Positions 1 to 10,219 of a stretch of 64,000 nucleotides of DNA are shown here, in pieces. The translations under genes were made by a program, and so were the position numbers. The first letter of the stretch is position 1; every line of letters starts with the position of its first letter. The stretch covers positions 2,418,001 through 2,482,000 of the forward strand of contig CAVTRI010000001.1 of assembly GCA_963737075.1 (NCBI GenBank), in the 5' to 3' direction. The notes under the pieces were generated by a model. That model was not told where the DNA came from, searched no databases, and was given only the letters and a program-made list of their open reading frames with translations. This DNA comes from CAVTRI01 sp963737075. Its GTDB lineage: Bacteria; Actinomycetota; Acidimicrobiia; Acidimicrobiales; Palsa-688.

Positions 1-102
1 GGCGCCGCCGTCGTAGAACGAATCCGGGGTGCGGTTGAGGATGCCCATCACCAGACAGCGGGTGGTGAGGTCGTACGCGCGCGCACCAAGCAGCAACTGC
101 AC
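1..102 (-). CDS. folP: Dihydropteroate synthase, N-terminal end (partial)
   Basis: The minus strand reads GTG at 102 and continues off the left edge as 34 residues containing VMGILNRTPDSFYDGG. That is the pterin-binding N-terminal signature of dihydropteroate synthase (MGILNxTPDSFxDGG), the enzyme that joins 4-aminobenzoate to hydroxymethyl-dihydropterin in folate synthesis. The third-last position of the usual MGILNVTPDSF is Arg here instead of Val. The start is inferred: a GAGG lies about 15 nt upstream, further than ideal, and no ATG is in frame nearby. It begins 22 nt after the stop of the thioredoxin-like gene on the same strand, so the two may be co-transcribed. Identification rests on this motif only. 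Confidence 0.75.
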   Translation of the reverse strand, partial: MQLLLGARAYDLTTRCLVMGILNRTPDSFYDGGA

Positions 103-123
103 GCGACGAACGCTAGTGACCTC

Positions 124-825
124 TCAGAAGAGGCGGGCTGTCAGCGCCTTGCGGTAGGCCGGGGTGCGCGGATCCTCAGGACCGAGCAACTCCAGCAGGT
201 CCACGAACTCCTGGCGGGCGGCGTCGTCGCCCTTCACCCGCTCGAGGAGGGCGTCCAGCTTGGCCTCCACGTCTTGAGACGCGGCATCCGATACCCGGGC
301 GAGGGCCATCAGGTGGCGGACCTCGGGCGTCTCTGGCACCCGGGCGAGCAGTCCCAGAGCCTCCTCCTTGTCCGCTTCGCCGCCGCGGTCGATCAACAGC
401 TGGGACAGGGCCAGCACGGCGCCTTCATGGCCGGGCTCGAGCTCAACGGCCCGACGCAACGACGCCTCGTCGCCGACCGCCACCAGGCGATCCACCTCGC
501 TCTGCCCGGGGAGGAGCCGCTGCACCCACTGGCGGACGGCTGGTTCAGGGAGAGCACCGACGAAGCTGTCGACCACTTTGCGGTCAGCGATGGCGTACAC
601 AGCGGGGATCGACTGGACCTGGAACGTGGCCGCCACCCGGGGGTTGGCGTCCACATCCACCTTCACCAACTGGACCTTGCCGTCGGTTTCGGCAACGACT
701 CTCTCCAGGGTCGGGCCCAACGTGCGGCACGGACCGCACCACGACGCCCACAGGTCGACGACGACCGGCACCTCGGCGGAGCGGGCAAGTACGTCGGTTT
801 CGAAGGTGGCGTCAGTGACATCCAT
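124..825 (-). CDS. Thioredoxin-domain protein with TPR-like C-terminus (CnoX/YbbN-like)
   Basis: 233 residues. The first 105 or so form a thioredoxin fold with a WCGPC active site at 29-33 and the cis-proline loop SIPAV around Pro74. The rest is helical and TPR-like (QSEVDRLVAVGDEASLRRAVELEP...), matching the E. coli CnoX/YbbN layout of thioredoxin plus tetratricopeptide repeats. YbbN itself lacks the CxxC pair, whereas both cysteines are present here, so redox activity is possible. Likely role: cytosolic co-chaperone or oxidoreductase. The preferred start at 825 has a purine-rich GAGAGTC upstream. It is divergent from the kinase-like gene at 876 and precedes folP. Confidence 0.85.
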   Translation of the reverse strand: MDVTDATFETDVLARSAEVPVVVDLWASWCGPCRTLGPTLERVVAETDGKVQLVKVDVDANPRVAATFQVQSIPAVYAIADRKVVDSFVGALPEPAVRQWVQRLLPGQSEVDRLVAVGDEASLRRAVELEPGHEGAVLALSQLLIDRGGEADKEEALGLLARVPETPEVRHLMALARVSDAASQDVEAKLDALLERVKGDDAARQEFVDLLELLGPEDPRTPAYRKALTARLF

Positions 826-875
826 AGGACTCTCCAGATGAAGATGTGGCAGATGGTGCTCTAGGTTGGCTGAGC

Positions 876-1961
876 ATGAGTAGCCCCGACGCGACGAGCA
901 CGCGGGACGGAGCAGGCGCCGGACCCGAGGGCATCGACGCCCAAAGAGTCAGCGCTTGGTTCGCCGACAACATTCCCGGGGTGCAGCCACCGCTCGGCTT
1001 TCGCCTGATCGCGGGGGGCCGCAGCAACCTGACCTTCGAGATCGCCGACAGCGCCGGCAAGCGGTACGTGCTCCGGCGGCCGCCCACCGGCCACCTGCTG
1101 CCCACTGCCCACGACATGGCCCGCGAGCACCGCATCATCTCCGCCCTGGGACCGGTGGGCATCCCCGTGGCGCCGGCCCTGGGTTTGTGCGAGGACCCGG
1201 CGGTCAACGGCGCGCCCTTCTACGTCATGGGCTTCGTGGACGGTCACATCATCCGCAGCCGAGATCAGCTCCCCGAGAGCTTCGGACCGGGGGCTCGCCG
1301 CCACGCGGGCGAGTCGCTCGTCGACACGTTGGTGCAGATCCACGCCGTCGATCCCGACGCGGTCGGTCTCGGCGACCTGGGTCGCAAGGAGGGCTACATC
1401 GCCCGCCAACTCCGGCGCTGGTACGGCCAGTACCAGGCGTCCCGTGACGAGCAAGGGGGGCCGGACGTGGGGGAGGTAGACGAGGTTCACGACGTCCTCG
1501 TCCAGCACATCCCCGAGCAGCGCCAGGCCGGCGTCGTCCACGGCGACTATCGGCTCGACAACTGCGTCGTCGACGACCGCGGCGACGTCCTGGCCGTCCT
1601 CGACTGGGAGCTGTGCACCCTCGGCGACCCGCTGGCTGACGTCGGGCAGTTGCTCATGTACTGGGTGGAGCCGGGCGAGCGCAGCGCCCTCGGGGATTCG
1701 GCGACGGAGGCGGGCGGGTTTCTCACCCGGGCGGAGGTCGCCGAGCGTTATGCGCGGGCCGCGGGGCTCGACCTTTCCCAGCTGGATTTCTATATGGCCT
1801 TCGCTTACTGGAAGCTGGCCTGCATCCTGGAAGGCGTGTACACGCGCTACGTCGGCGGTGCCATGGGCAAGGACAGTTTCGACTACAGCTTCTATCCAGA
1901 CAGCATCCGATCGCTCGCTGCGCAAGCGAAGGCCGCCGCTGCGCGCCTCGCTGATGGCTGA
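876..1961 (+). CDS. APH-family phosphotransferase (ACAD10/11 kinase-domain type)
   Basis: 361 residues with the choline/aminoglycoside kinase fold. An N-lobe with FRLIAGGRSNLTFEI (residues ~30-45) and VLRRPP is followed by the catalytic loop VVHGDYRLDNCVV (Brenner-type HGDxxxxN) and the metal site AVLDWELCTLGDPLADVG. This set is typical of the phosphotransferases linked to acyl-CoA dehydrogenase ACAD10/11, which phosphorylate 4-hydroxyacyl-CoAs in fatty-acid catabolism. The substrate here is unproven. The ATG at 876 is preferred over an upstream GTG at 846 because family similarity starts just after it. The stop overlaps the start of the PAC2 gene by 8 nt, so translation is probably coupled. 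Confidence 0.85.
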   Translation: MSSPDATSTRDGAGAGPEGIDAQRVSAWFADNIPGVQPPLGFRLIAGGRSNLTFEIADSAGKRYVLRRPPTGHLLPTAHDMAREHRIISALGPVGIPVAPALGLCEDPAVNGAPFYVMGFVDGHIIRSRDQLPESFGPGARRHAGESLVDTLVQIHAVDPDAVGLGDLGRKEGYIARQLRRWYGQYQASRDEQGGPDVGEVDEVHDVLVQHIPEQRQAGVVHGDYRLDNCVVDDRGDVLAVLDWELCTLGDPLADVGQLLMYWVEPGERSALGDSATEAGGFLTRAEVAERYARAAGLDLSQLDFYMAFAYWKLACILEGVYTRYVGGAMGKDSFDYSFYPDSIRSLAAQAKAAAARLADG

Positions 1962-2820
1962 CCTGGTCACGATCCGCTCCTGGCCGGCGCTCGAGCGCCC
2001 CGTGCTGGTCGTCGCGCTCGAAGGTTGGATCGACGCCGGCCTGGCAGCGACGAGCGCTGCCAGCGCGCTGCTCGGGGCGATGCCGCACGAAGTGCTCGCC
2101 GATTTTGACGCCGACGAGCTGATCGACCACCGGGCCCGCCGTCCGGTGCTGCGCATCGTGGACGGTGTCGACAAGGAGCTGCGGTGGCCGACACTGCAAC
2201 TGCACGCGGCTGTCAACCGGACTGGAAGGAGCGTGCTGGTGCTGAGCGGTCCCGAGCCGGACATGCGCTGGCACCGCTTCATGGCCGAGATGGTGACCCT
2301 CGCCTCCCGGCTGCAAGTGCAACTGGTAGTGGGGTTGGGGGCGTTCCCGGCACCGGTGCCGCACACCCGCCCGGTGCGGCTGGCGGCGACCTCGACCAGC
2401 GCGGAGCTCGCCGGGCGGGTGGGGTTTCTGCCGGCGACCATAGACGTTCCTGCCGGGGCCCAGGGCGCCTTGGAGCATGCGTTCGGCGAGGCCGGCATCC
2501 CGGCGCTCGGGCTGTGGGCCCGGGTCCCCCACTACGCGTCGGCCATGCCGTATCCGGCGGCCGCCGTCGCCCTGCTGAAGGAGTTGGCGGAGGTCGCCGA
2601 GCTCGAAGTCGATACAAAGGCGCTGGAGGTCGCCGCCACTTCCACCTTCGCCCAGATCGAGCAGCTGATCGCAGCCAGCGAGGAGCATTCGGCGATGGTC
2701 CACCAGCTCGAGGCGCAGCACGACAGCGAGCAGGGGATGGCAGCTACCGACTTCCGCAACCTGCCGTCGGGGGACGAGATCGCTGCCGAACTGGAACGGT
2801 TCCTCCGCGGAGAGCACTGA
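1954..2820 (+). CDS. PAC2 family protein
   Basis: 288 residues starting MADLVTIRSWPALERPVLVVALEGW. The sequence LEGWIDAGLAATSAASALL and the later LPATIDVPAGAQGALEHAFGEAGIPALGLWARVPHYAS and MPYPAAAVALLKEL are the conserved blocks of actinobacterial PAC2 proteins, relatives of proteasome assembly chaperone 2. Their exact bacterial role is not settled; a link to the actinobacterial proteasome is often assumed. The start at 1954 lies inside the end of the kinase gene (8-nt overlap), which fixes it. The last 60 residues look helical. No signal peptide is present, so the protein is cytosolic. Confidence 0.85.
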   Translation: MADLVTIRSWPALERPVLVVALEGWIDAGLAATSAASALLGAMPHEVLADFDADELIDHRARRPVLRIVDGVDKELRWPTLQLHAAVNRTGRSVLVLSGPEPDMRWHRFMAEMVTLASRLQVQLVVGLGAFPAPVPHTRPVRLAATSTSAELAGRVGFLPATIDVPAGAQGALEHAFGEAGIPALGLWARVPHYASAMPYPAAAVALLKELAEVAELEVDTKALEVAATSTFAQIEQLIAASEEHSAMVHQLEAQHDSEQGMAATDFRNLPSGDEIAAELERFLRGEH

Positions 2821-3001
2821 GGTCAGGAGAAAGGCGGCCCGTCTCCGCTGCACGGGGGCGCCTCGATCAGGTGCCCGCTCCAGTGGGCCGCCTGCGAACT
2901 CGGCGCCGAAATTCGCAATTTGGTGACGTCTCGCGGCCGACTGCCAAGAGTCGTCGAGGTTCCAGCGTCGAGTTTCTGGCCGGCCCGCTAGGGTCACCGG
3001 T

Positions 3002-4012
3002 ATGTACGTGGACGTAGGGGTCGGCGGTCGCCTCGACCAGGCGGCCGACCAGGCAAAAAAGGCTGAAGCTGCCGGATACGACGCCGTGTGGGGAGCAGAA
3101 ACCAGCGGCGACCCGTTCCTGCCCTTGGCGATCGCCGCCGAGCACACCGAGCGGTTGCAGCTCGGCACCGCCATCACAGTGGCGTTCGCCCGCAATCCGA
3201 TGACGCTGGCAAGCACGGCGTGGCAGCTGCAGAGCTACTCCGAGGGCCGCATCCTGCTTGGTCTCGGTTCACAGATCAAAGCCCACATCGAGAAGCGGTT
3301 TTCGATGCCGTGGTCGCATCCGGCACCGAGGATGAAAGAGTTCGTCTCCGCCATGCGAGCCATCTGGGACAACTGGCAAAACGGCACCAAGCTCGATTTC
3401 CGGGGCGATTTCTACACCCACACGTTGATGACGCCGTTTTTCAACCCCGGACCGGTCCAATCGGGTCCGCCCAAGGTGTTCCTGGCCGCCGTTGGCGAGG
3501 GGATGACCAAGGTGGCGGCCGAGGTGGCCGACGGCATGCTCATCCACGGTTTCTCGACTGAGAAGTACATCCGGGAGGTGACGCTCCCCACCATCGACGC
3601 CGGCCTGTCGGCCTCGGGCCGGACGCGGGGCCAATTCCAACTGTCGTACCCGATCTTCGTCGTCACCGGCGGTAACCATCAGGAGATGCAGGCGGCGGCG
3701 GAGGGCACCCGCAAGCAGATCGCCTTCTACGCGTCCACGCCCGCGTACCGACCGGTACTCGACGTTCACGGTTGGGGCGATCTCCAACCGGAGCTCAACC
3801 GGCTGTCGAAGCAGGGCGAGTGGGACGCCATGGGCAAGTTGATCGACGACGACATCCTCGACGCGTTCGCAGTGGTCGCGTCGCCGGATCAGGTGGCGGC
3901 CGGGATCATTGGCCGCATCGGCGACATCGTCGACCGGGTCAGCTTGTACACCCCGTACGCCGCCGACCAGGACGTGGCGGGCCAGATCCTGAGCGAGCTC
4001 AAGGCCGCCTAG
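3002..4012 (+). CDS. LLM-class F420-dependent oxidoreductase (TIGR03617-like)
   Basis: 336 residues with the bacterial luciferase-like TIM barrel: GYDAVWGAETSGDPFLPLAIAAEHTERLQLGTAI near the start, FARNPMTLASTAWQLQSYSEGRILLGLGSQ, and VADGMLIHGFSTEKYI in the C-terminal half. These match the F420-dependent LLM subfamily common in actinobacteria. The flavin-like cofactor F420 is inferred from the family. The substrate is unknown. It stands alone on the plus strand and converges with leuS, leaving only 35 nt between the two stops. The 180 nt upstream hold no other gene. Confidence 0.85.
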   Translation: MYVDVGVGGRLDQAADQAKKAEAAGYDAVWGAETSGDPFLPLAIAAEHTERLQLGTAITVAFARNPMTLASTAWQLQSYSEGRILLGLGSQIKAHIEKRFSMPWSHPAPRMKEFVSAMRAIWDNWQNGTKLDFRGDFYTHTLMTPFFNPGPVQSGPPKVFLAAVGEGMTKVAAEVADGMLIHGFSTEKYIREVTLPTIDAGLSASGRTRGQFQLSYPIFVVTGGNHQEMQAAAEGTRKQIAFYASTPAYRPVLDVHGWGDLQPELNRLSKQGEWDAMGKLIDDDILDAFAVVASPDQVAAGIIGRIGDIVDRVSLYTPYAADQDVAGQILSELKAA

Positions 4013-4047
4013 CTCTTTCTTTGCGCCTCCCACCGCTGGCCGGCGCG

Positions 4048-6516
<2,469 letters not shown>

Positions 6517-6571
6517 GACCTTCAAGCGTACCGGGGGGCTGTGACGGCCAGGCTCGGTTAGCGTGCGAAGC

Positions 6572-7357
6572 ATGGATGTGGGGGACGTACGTATTGACGG
6601 AGTGATCGACGGGGCGGGCCGCTTCGAGCCGACCAAGAGCTTCCGGGGGACCACCGACGAGCAGTGGGCGGTGCACCGGGACCTGCTCGACGAGGACGGC
6701 CTGCTTGGTTTCTCGATGGGCGGCTTCCTGGTGCGCTCCGGCGAACGCACCGCTCTGGTCGATCTCGGGGTCGGCCGGCATACCGTGCTCGGCATCTCGG
6801 GAGGGGCCTTCCTCGAGGAGTTGCAGCGGTACGGGGTTTCGCCGTCAGCGGTGACCGACGTCATCTTCACCCACCTCCACTTCGATCACATCGGCTGGGC
6901 CGCCGACGACGAGCACCGGCCGGTGTTCCCGTCGGCCACGTATCGCTGCTCGGAAGCCGACTGGGAGTGGTTCATGGTGCAGCACCGGGGCGCGGAGGCG
7001 GAGCTGCTCGACGGCACCGAGGACCGCTTCGAGATATGGGACGGCGCCACCACGCTGCTGCCCGGTGTCGACACGCTCGCGGCCCCCGGGCACACGCCGG
7101 GGAGCACGGTCGTGGTGGTGTCGTCCGGCGCGGAGCGGGCGATGCTGTTGGGTGACGTCGTGCACTGCCCCGTGGAGATGGTGGACGACGAGTGGGCGGC
7201 GTTGTTCGACGTCGATCCGGCGCTCGCCCTGCGGACGCGGGTGGCGCTCAACCGCGAGCTGGAGAGCAGCGGCATCCCCGTGGCCGCCGCCCACTTCCCG
7301 GGACTGGAGTTCGGGCGACTGTTGCGGGCCGAGGGACGCCGCCGCTGGGTGACGTGA
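6572..7357 (+). CDS. MBL-fold metallo-hydrolase
   Basis: 261 residues with the metallo-beta-lactamase signature HLHFDH at 101-106, a further His in APGHTPGS, the bridging Asp in LLGDVVHCP and a final His in AAAHFPGLEFG. Together these bind two metal ions. Substrate not predictable; relatives include lactonases and glyoxalase II-like hydrolases. ATG 6572 is chosen over GTG 6563, three codons upstream. Divergent from leuS with a 55-nt gap, and followed 18 nt later by the FHA gene, so these two are probably one operon. Confidence 0.85.
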   Translation: MDVGDVRIDGVIDGAGRFEPTKSFRGTTDEQWAVHRDLLDEDGLLGFSMGGFLVRSGERTALVDLGVGRHTVLGISGGAFLEELQRYGVSPSAVTDVIFTHLHFDHIGWAADDEHRPVFPSATYRCSEADWEWFMVQHRGAEAELLDGTEDRFEIWDGATTLLPGVDTLAAPGHTPGSTVVVVSSGAERAMLLGDVVHCPVEMVDDEWAALFDVDPALALRTRVALNRELESSGIPVAAAHFPGLEFGRLLRAEGRRRWVT

Positions 7358-7375
7358 CGCTAGCCTGCAAGGGCG

Positions 7376-8053
7376 ATGGGCCAGCAGGCGGTGGTGTCCG
7401 TCGGGGAGCGCCGCTTTGAGATCGCGCCCGGAGAGGTGTTCACGTTCGGCCGGGCGGAGTCGTGCACAGTGTGCCTCGATCCCGACGACCTCGGGATTTC
7501 CCGCCTCGCGGGTTCGATCGAGTACCAAGCCGGGACGTGGTGGGTGCTCAACCGAAGCTCGGTCCGCCCGCTCGACGTGGTCGACGAGATCGGCATCCGC
7601 GCCGTGCTCGCCCCCGGCCGACGGCTGGCAGTGGCCACGCCGCTCACCGTGGTGGTCGAGGGCGCCACCCGCCGGCATGCGATGGGCGTCGACGCCGGGT
7701 CGGTCCGCGTTGGTGCCACCCTCGACCAGCCCATCGACGCCCTGCCGACTTCGAAGGCCGAAGACGTGGTCATCTCCGACCTCGACCGCCTTGCGCTGGT
7801 TGCGCTCTTTGCCGGGTACCTGGAGGCCTTCCCTCGGTATGACCCCCACCCCCGCAGCTACGCCGACGCCGCCGCCCACCTCGGCTGGCCACGCACCACG
7901 CTCGTCAAACGGATCGAGTACCTGCGTACCCGGCTGAGCAACGCCGGCGTGCCGAACTTGTTTGGGGAGAATGCCCTCCCCCACCTGGCGGAATGGGCGC
8001 TCGCCACCGGCGTCCTGACCCGCGACGACCTGCAGTTGCTTCCAGTGCGCTGA
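7376..8053 (+). CDS. FHA-domain protein with C-terminal helix-turn-helix-like region
   Basis: 225 residues. The first ~95 read as a forkhead-associated domain (GEVFTFGRAESCTVCLDPDDLGISRLAGSIEYQAGTWWVLNRSS), which usually binds phosphothreonine. The C-terminal part (RSYADAAAHLGWPRTTLVKRIEYLRTRLSNAGV) resembles a winged or plain helix-turn-helix. The pairing suggests a kinase-responsive DNA-binding regulator, which is inference. The FHA Arg is visible in FGRAE; the Ser/His positions are less clear. It follows the MBL gene closely and ends 30 nt before tRNA-Ala. Confidence 0.65.
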   Translation: MGQQAVVSVGERRFEIAPGEVFTFGRAESCTVCLDPDDLGISRLAGSIEYQAGTWWVLNRSSVRPLDVVDEIGIRAVLAPGRRLAVATPLTVVVEGATRRHAMGVDAGSVRVGATLDQPIDALPTSKAEDVVISDLDRLALVALFAGYLEAFPRYDPHPRSYADAAAHLGWPRTTLVKRIEYLRTRLSNAGVPNLFGENALPHLAEWALATGVLTRDDLQLLPVR

Positions 8054-8083
8054 AGGCGGGCTGGTAGAGTGGGTACGCCTTCT

Positions 8084-8158
<75 letters not shown>

Positions 8159-8160
8159 AT

Positions 8161-8199
8161 AAAGGCCCTGATCAGGATGCATTTCTGGTCGGGGCTTTC
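8161..8199 (+). terminator. Likely tRNA terminator hairpin
   Basis: Immediately after the tRNA, AAAGGCCCTGATCAG and CTGGTCGGGGCTTTCT form an imperfect hairpin ending in a short T-rich tail. It lies inside the element, so the element supplies the tRNA's terminator. Confidence 0.5.
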
Positions 8200-8213
8200 T
8201 CGCGTATCCACCC

Positions 8214-8257
8214 GACGTAGCCACTTTCAGCGTAGCCTTCCGGTCGTTGGCTACGTC
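8214..8257. promoter_or_regulatory. Putative left integrase arm sites
   Basis: GACGTAGCCA at 8214-8223 is repeated inverted as TGGCTACGTC at 8248-8257, with a third CGTAGCC at 8231-8237 between them. The same decamer occurs at 38981 near the other end of the element. Position between the att core and the integrase start fits arm-type binding sites, and possibly integrase autoregulation. Confidence 0.55.
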
Positions 8258-8281
8258 TGGCTCACGACGGGGAGGTCCCTG

Positions 8282-9447
8282 GTGGCACCGCAGGCGACGG
8301 TCCGGTGGAACGAGGCGAAACAACGGTGGATGGCCTGGGTTCGCTTCCCAGATGGCTCACGCCGCAAGGTGGAGCGGGTCGACAAGGCCGACGCCCAAGC
8401 CGACTCCACGAGCTGCTGGCGCTGCGAGCGGCCGACGGGGAGCCAGTGCAGCGCCGTCAGCGGCTGGTGACCTTCAACGAGGTCCTCGATGACTGGCTCG
8501 ACGCTGGCTGCCCGAGCGCGGCCCCCGGTGGCCGGACCCGGCATGCCAGACAAAAAGCCGACAGCACCATCGACAACGCGACACGATTGCTGGGCACTCA
8601 TATTCGCCCCGCGATCGGCGTGTTGTGGGTAGACCGAACGAGGACCGACCGCATCGAGCGGGTCTTTGCGCGCATGGGCGACGCGGGCTACGCCACAAGC
8701 ACCATCGATCACACCTGGGATTACCTCAATCAGGCTTGCCGATATGCGCTCCGACGGCTGCGGGTCAAGCGCAACCCAGCGCAGGAAGTCCTCTTGCCGG
8801 GGGCTCTTCCGGCGAAGGAGCGAAAGACGCTCACGATCGAGCAGGCCAGGCGGATCCTTGTCGACGCGATCCCCGATGACCGCAACCCGGCCATGTGGCT
8901 GACCGGGCTCATGTGCGGCCTCCGCCCCGGCGAGCTGGTGGGACTCCGCTGGCCGTTCGTCGACATCGACGGCGACAAACCATCGATCGAGGTGGCCGAG
9001 CGGGCCAGGGAGGTAAGCCAGAAATATGTAGGTCAGGCGAGCCCAAAGACGAAGCGGTCCCGCCGGAGGATCGGGTTGCACCCGCTGCTGGTCGCCGCCC
9101 TACAGCGCCATCGGGAGGACATGCAGATGCTGGGCCTCTACGACTCGGACAGCTTCGTGTTTTGCACGCGCAACGGCACGCCGTTCCTGCTGCGCAACCT
9201 GCGCCGGGACTTCCGGCGGTTGTGCGAGCGGGCCGGGCTGGGCGAGGACTGGACGACATACGAGCTTCGCCACTCGTTCGTGTCTCTGGTTGCTGATCAG
9301 CTCGACGATCTGGTGAAGGTGGCTGACCTGGTCGGGCATCGGGACACCCGCACGACACAGGGGTACCGGCACCCGGTGCGTTCGTCACTCCCCCACGCAA
9401 TTCAGGCTTGGGAGGCGCTGCTGGCGAAGCACGCGAGCGCCTCGTAG
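8282..9447 (+). pseudogene. Tyrosine recombinase/integrase, frameshifted near N-terminus
   Basis: Starts at GTG 8282 with GGAGG six nt upstream. The first ~40 codons give an AP2-like arm-binding N-terminus (TVRWNEAKQRWMAWVRFPDGSRRKVERVDKADA). A one-base loss near 8404 then moves the remainder (ELLALRAADGEPVQRRQRL...) into another frame, as shown by alignment to the related integrase at 39259. The long downstream part keeps the catalytic set: Arg in CGLRPGEL, Lys in PKTKRSRR, YELRH (Tyr instead of the usual His of HxxR), GHRDTR and the nucleophile Tyr in TTQGYRHP. If the indel is a sequencing error the enzyme is intact at about 388 residues. Otherwise only an N-truncated form from an internal start could be made. 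Confidence 0.85.
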
Positions 9448-9512
9448 CGGATCAAGCCTGTGGCGCCGAGGTTGCTGAACCAGAGTCGTCCGGGCGTCGG
9501 CCACTTTTGTGA

Positions 9513-9752
9513 TACGATAGTCCAGTAGATATTCGCCCCTCAGCACGGAAACACGGCGTCGCCGATGCCGACATACGCCATGCAGTTGTCCATGCCATCC
9601 GGGTCATCAGTGACGATGACGCCCTGCTGTTCATCGGGGCTGACCGCACCGGGGGTCCCCTTGAGGTAATGGCCCGAGAGACCTCTGAGGGACTCACCGT
9701 GTTCCACGCCATGCCCCTGCGACCCTCGTACCGGGAGAGGTACCTGCGATGA
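9513..9752 (+). pseudogene. BrnT-like/DUF4258-like toxin, no usable start codon
   Basis: The plus frame from 9513 to the TGA at 9750 reads YDSPVDIRPSARKHGVADAD, then a block IRHAVVHAIRVI and LLFIGADRTGGPLEVMARE, and ends VFHAMPLRPSYRERYL. The IRPSARKHGV...DI.HA start and the HAMPLR end are typical of small BrnT/DUF4258-like toxins. There is no in-frame ATG, GTG or TTG: the expected start position holds TGA at 9510-9512. It is therefore a start-less remnant, or it uses a rare codon such as ATT 9531. Its stop overlaps the antitoxin ATG (ATGA), the normal layout for a toxin-antitoxin operon. Confidence 0.6.
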
Positions 9753-10219
9753 CCACACAATCCACGCTCGCCGACCGCCTGGCCCCCATGTCCATCGCGG
9801 AAATCGAAGCCATGACCGATGCGCAGATCGCCGAACTCATGGGCGCCAGTACCGACGAGATGGCCACCAAAGAGGATCGGCAGTACATGCGCGAGGCCGC
9901 CATCGCGGCGACCGATGAATGGCACGACAGGGTGGCCGCCGACATCTCGACCGGCCGCGCCCGGGTGATCACTGGGGGACCAGAGCTGGAACGGTTCCGG
10001 CGCATGGGCCGCCCCCCGCTCGGTGCTGGCGAGTCAGTCCAGGTCCGCGCCCGACTCAGTCCGGAGCTGGGAGCGGCTCTGGACGCCGCGGTTGACCGGC
10101 TGGGGCGACCCCGCTCCGAGATCGTCCGAGAAGCCCTCGCCGAGTACCTGTCCCGCCACGCCCAGCTGAAATCGAGTAGTGGCGCAGGAGACACACACGA
10201 CGAGTTCAAGGAGGACTGA
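9749..10219 (+). CDS. Ribbon-helix-helix antitoxin-like protein
   Basis: 156 residues. The N-terminal half is acidic and helical (PMSIAEIEAMTDAQIAELMG). The C-terminal part carries a MetJ/Arc/CopG ribbon-helix-helix (VQVRARLSPELGAALDAAVDRLG followed by RPRSEIVREALAEYL), preceded by a GRPPLG linker common in these antitoxins. It overlaps the preceding toxin-like frame by 4 nt, which supports a type II toxin-antitoxin pair. Longer than a minimal RHH protein; the extra N-terminal part may bind the toxin. Likely autoregulatory DNA binder. Confidence 0.75.
   Translation: MTTQSTLADRLAPMSIAEIEAMTDAQIAELMGASTDEMATKEDRQYMREAAIAATDEWHDRVAADISTGRARVITGGPELERFRRMGRPPLGAGESVQVRARLSPELGAALDAAVDRLGRPRSEIVREALAEYLSRHAQLKSSSGAGDTHDEFKED

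Noticed and set aside
1723..3216. Long minus-strand frames across the PAC2 and LLM genes
   Set aside because: Arg/Gly/Ala-rich shadows with no domain; the plus strand genes are well supported.
6517..6870. 118-codon N-terminal extension of LeuRS
   Set aside because: No LeuRS similarity and it overlaps the divergent MBL gene; the family-typical start is at 6516.
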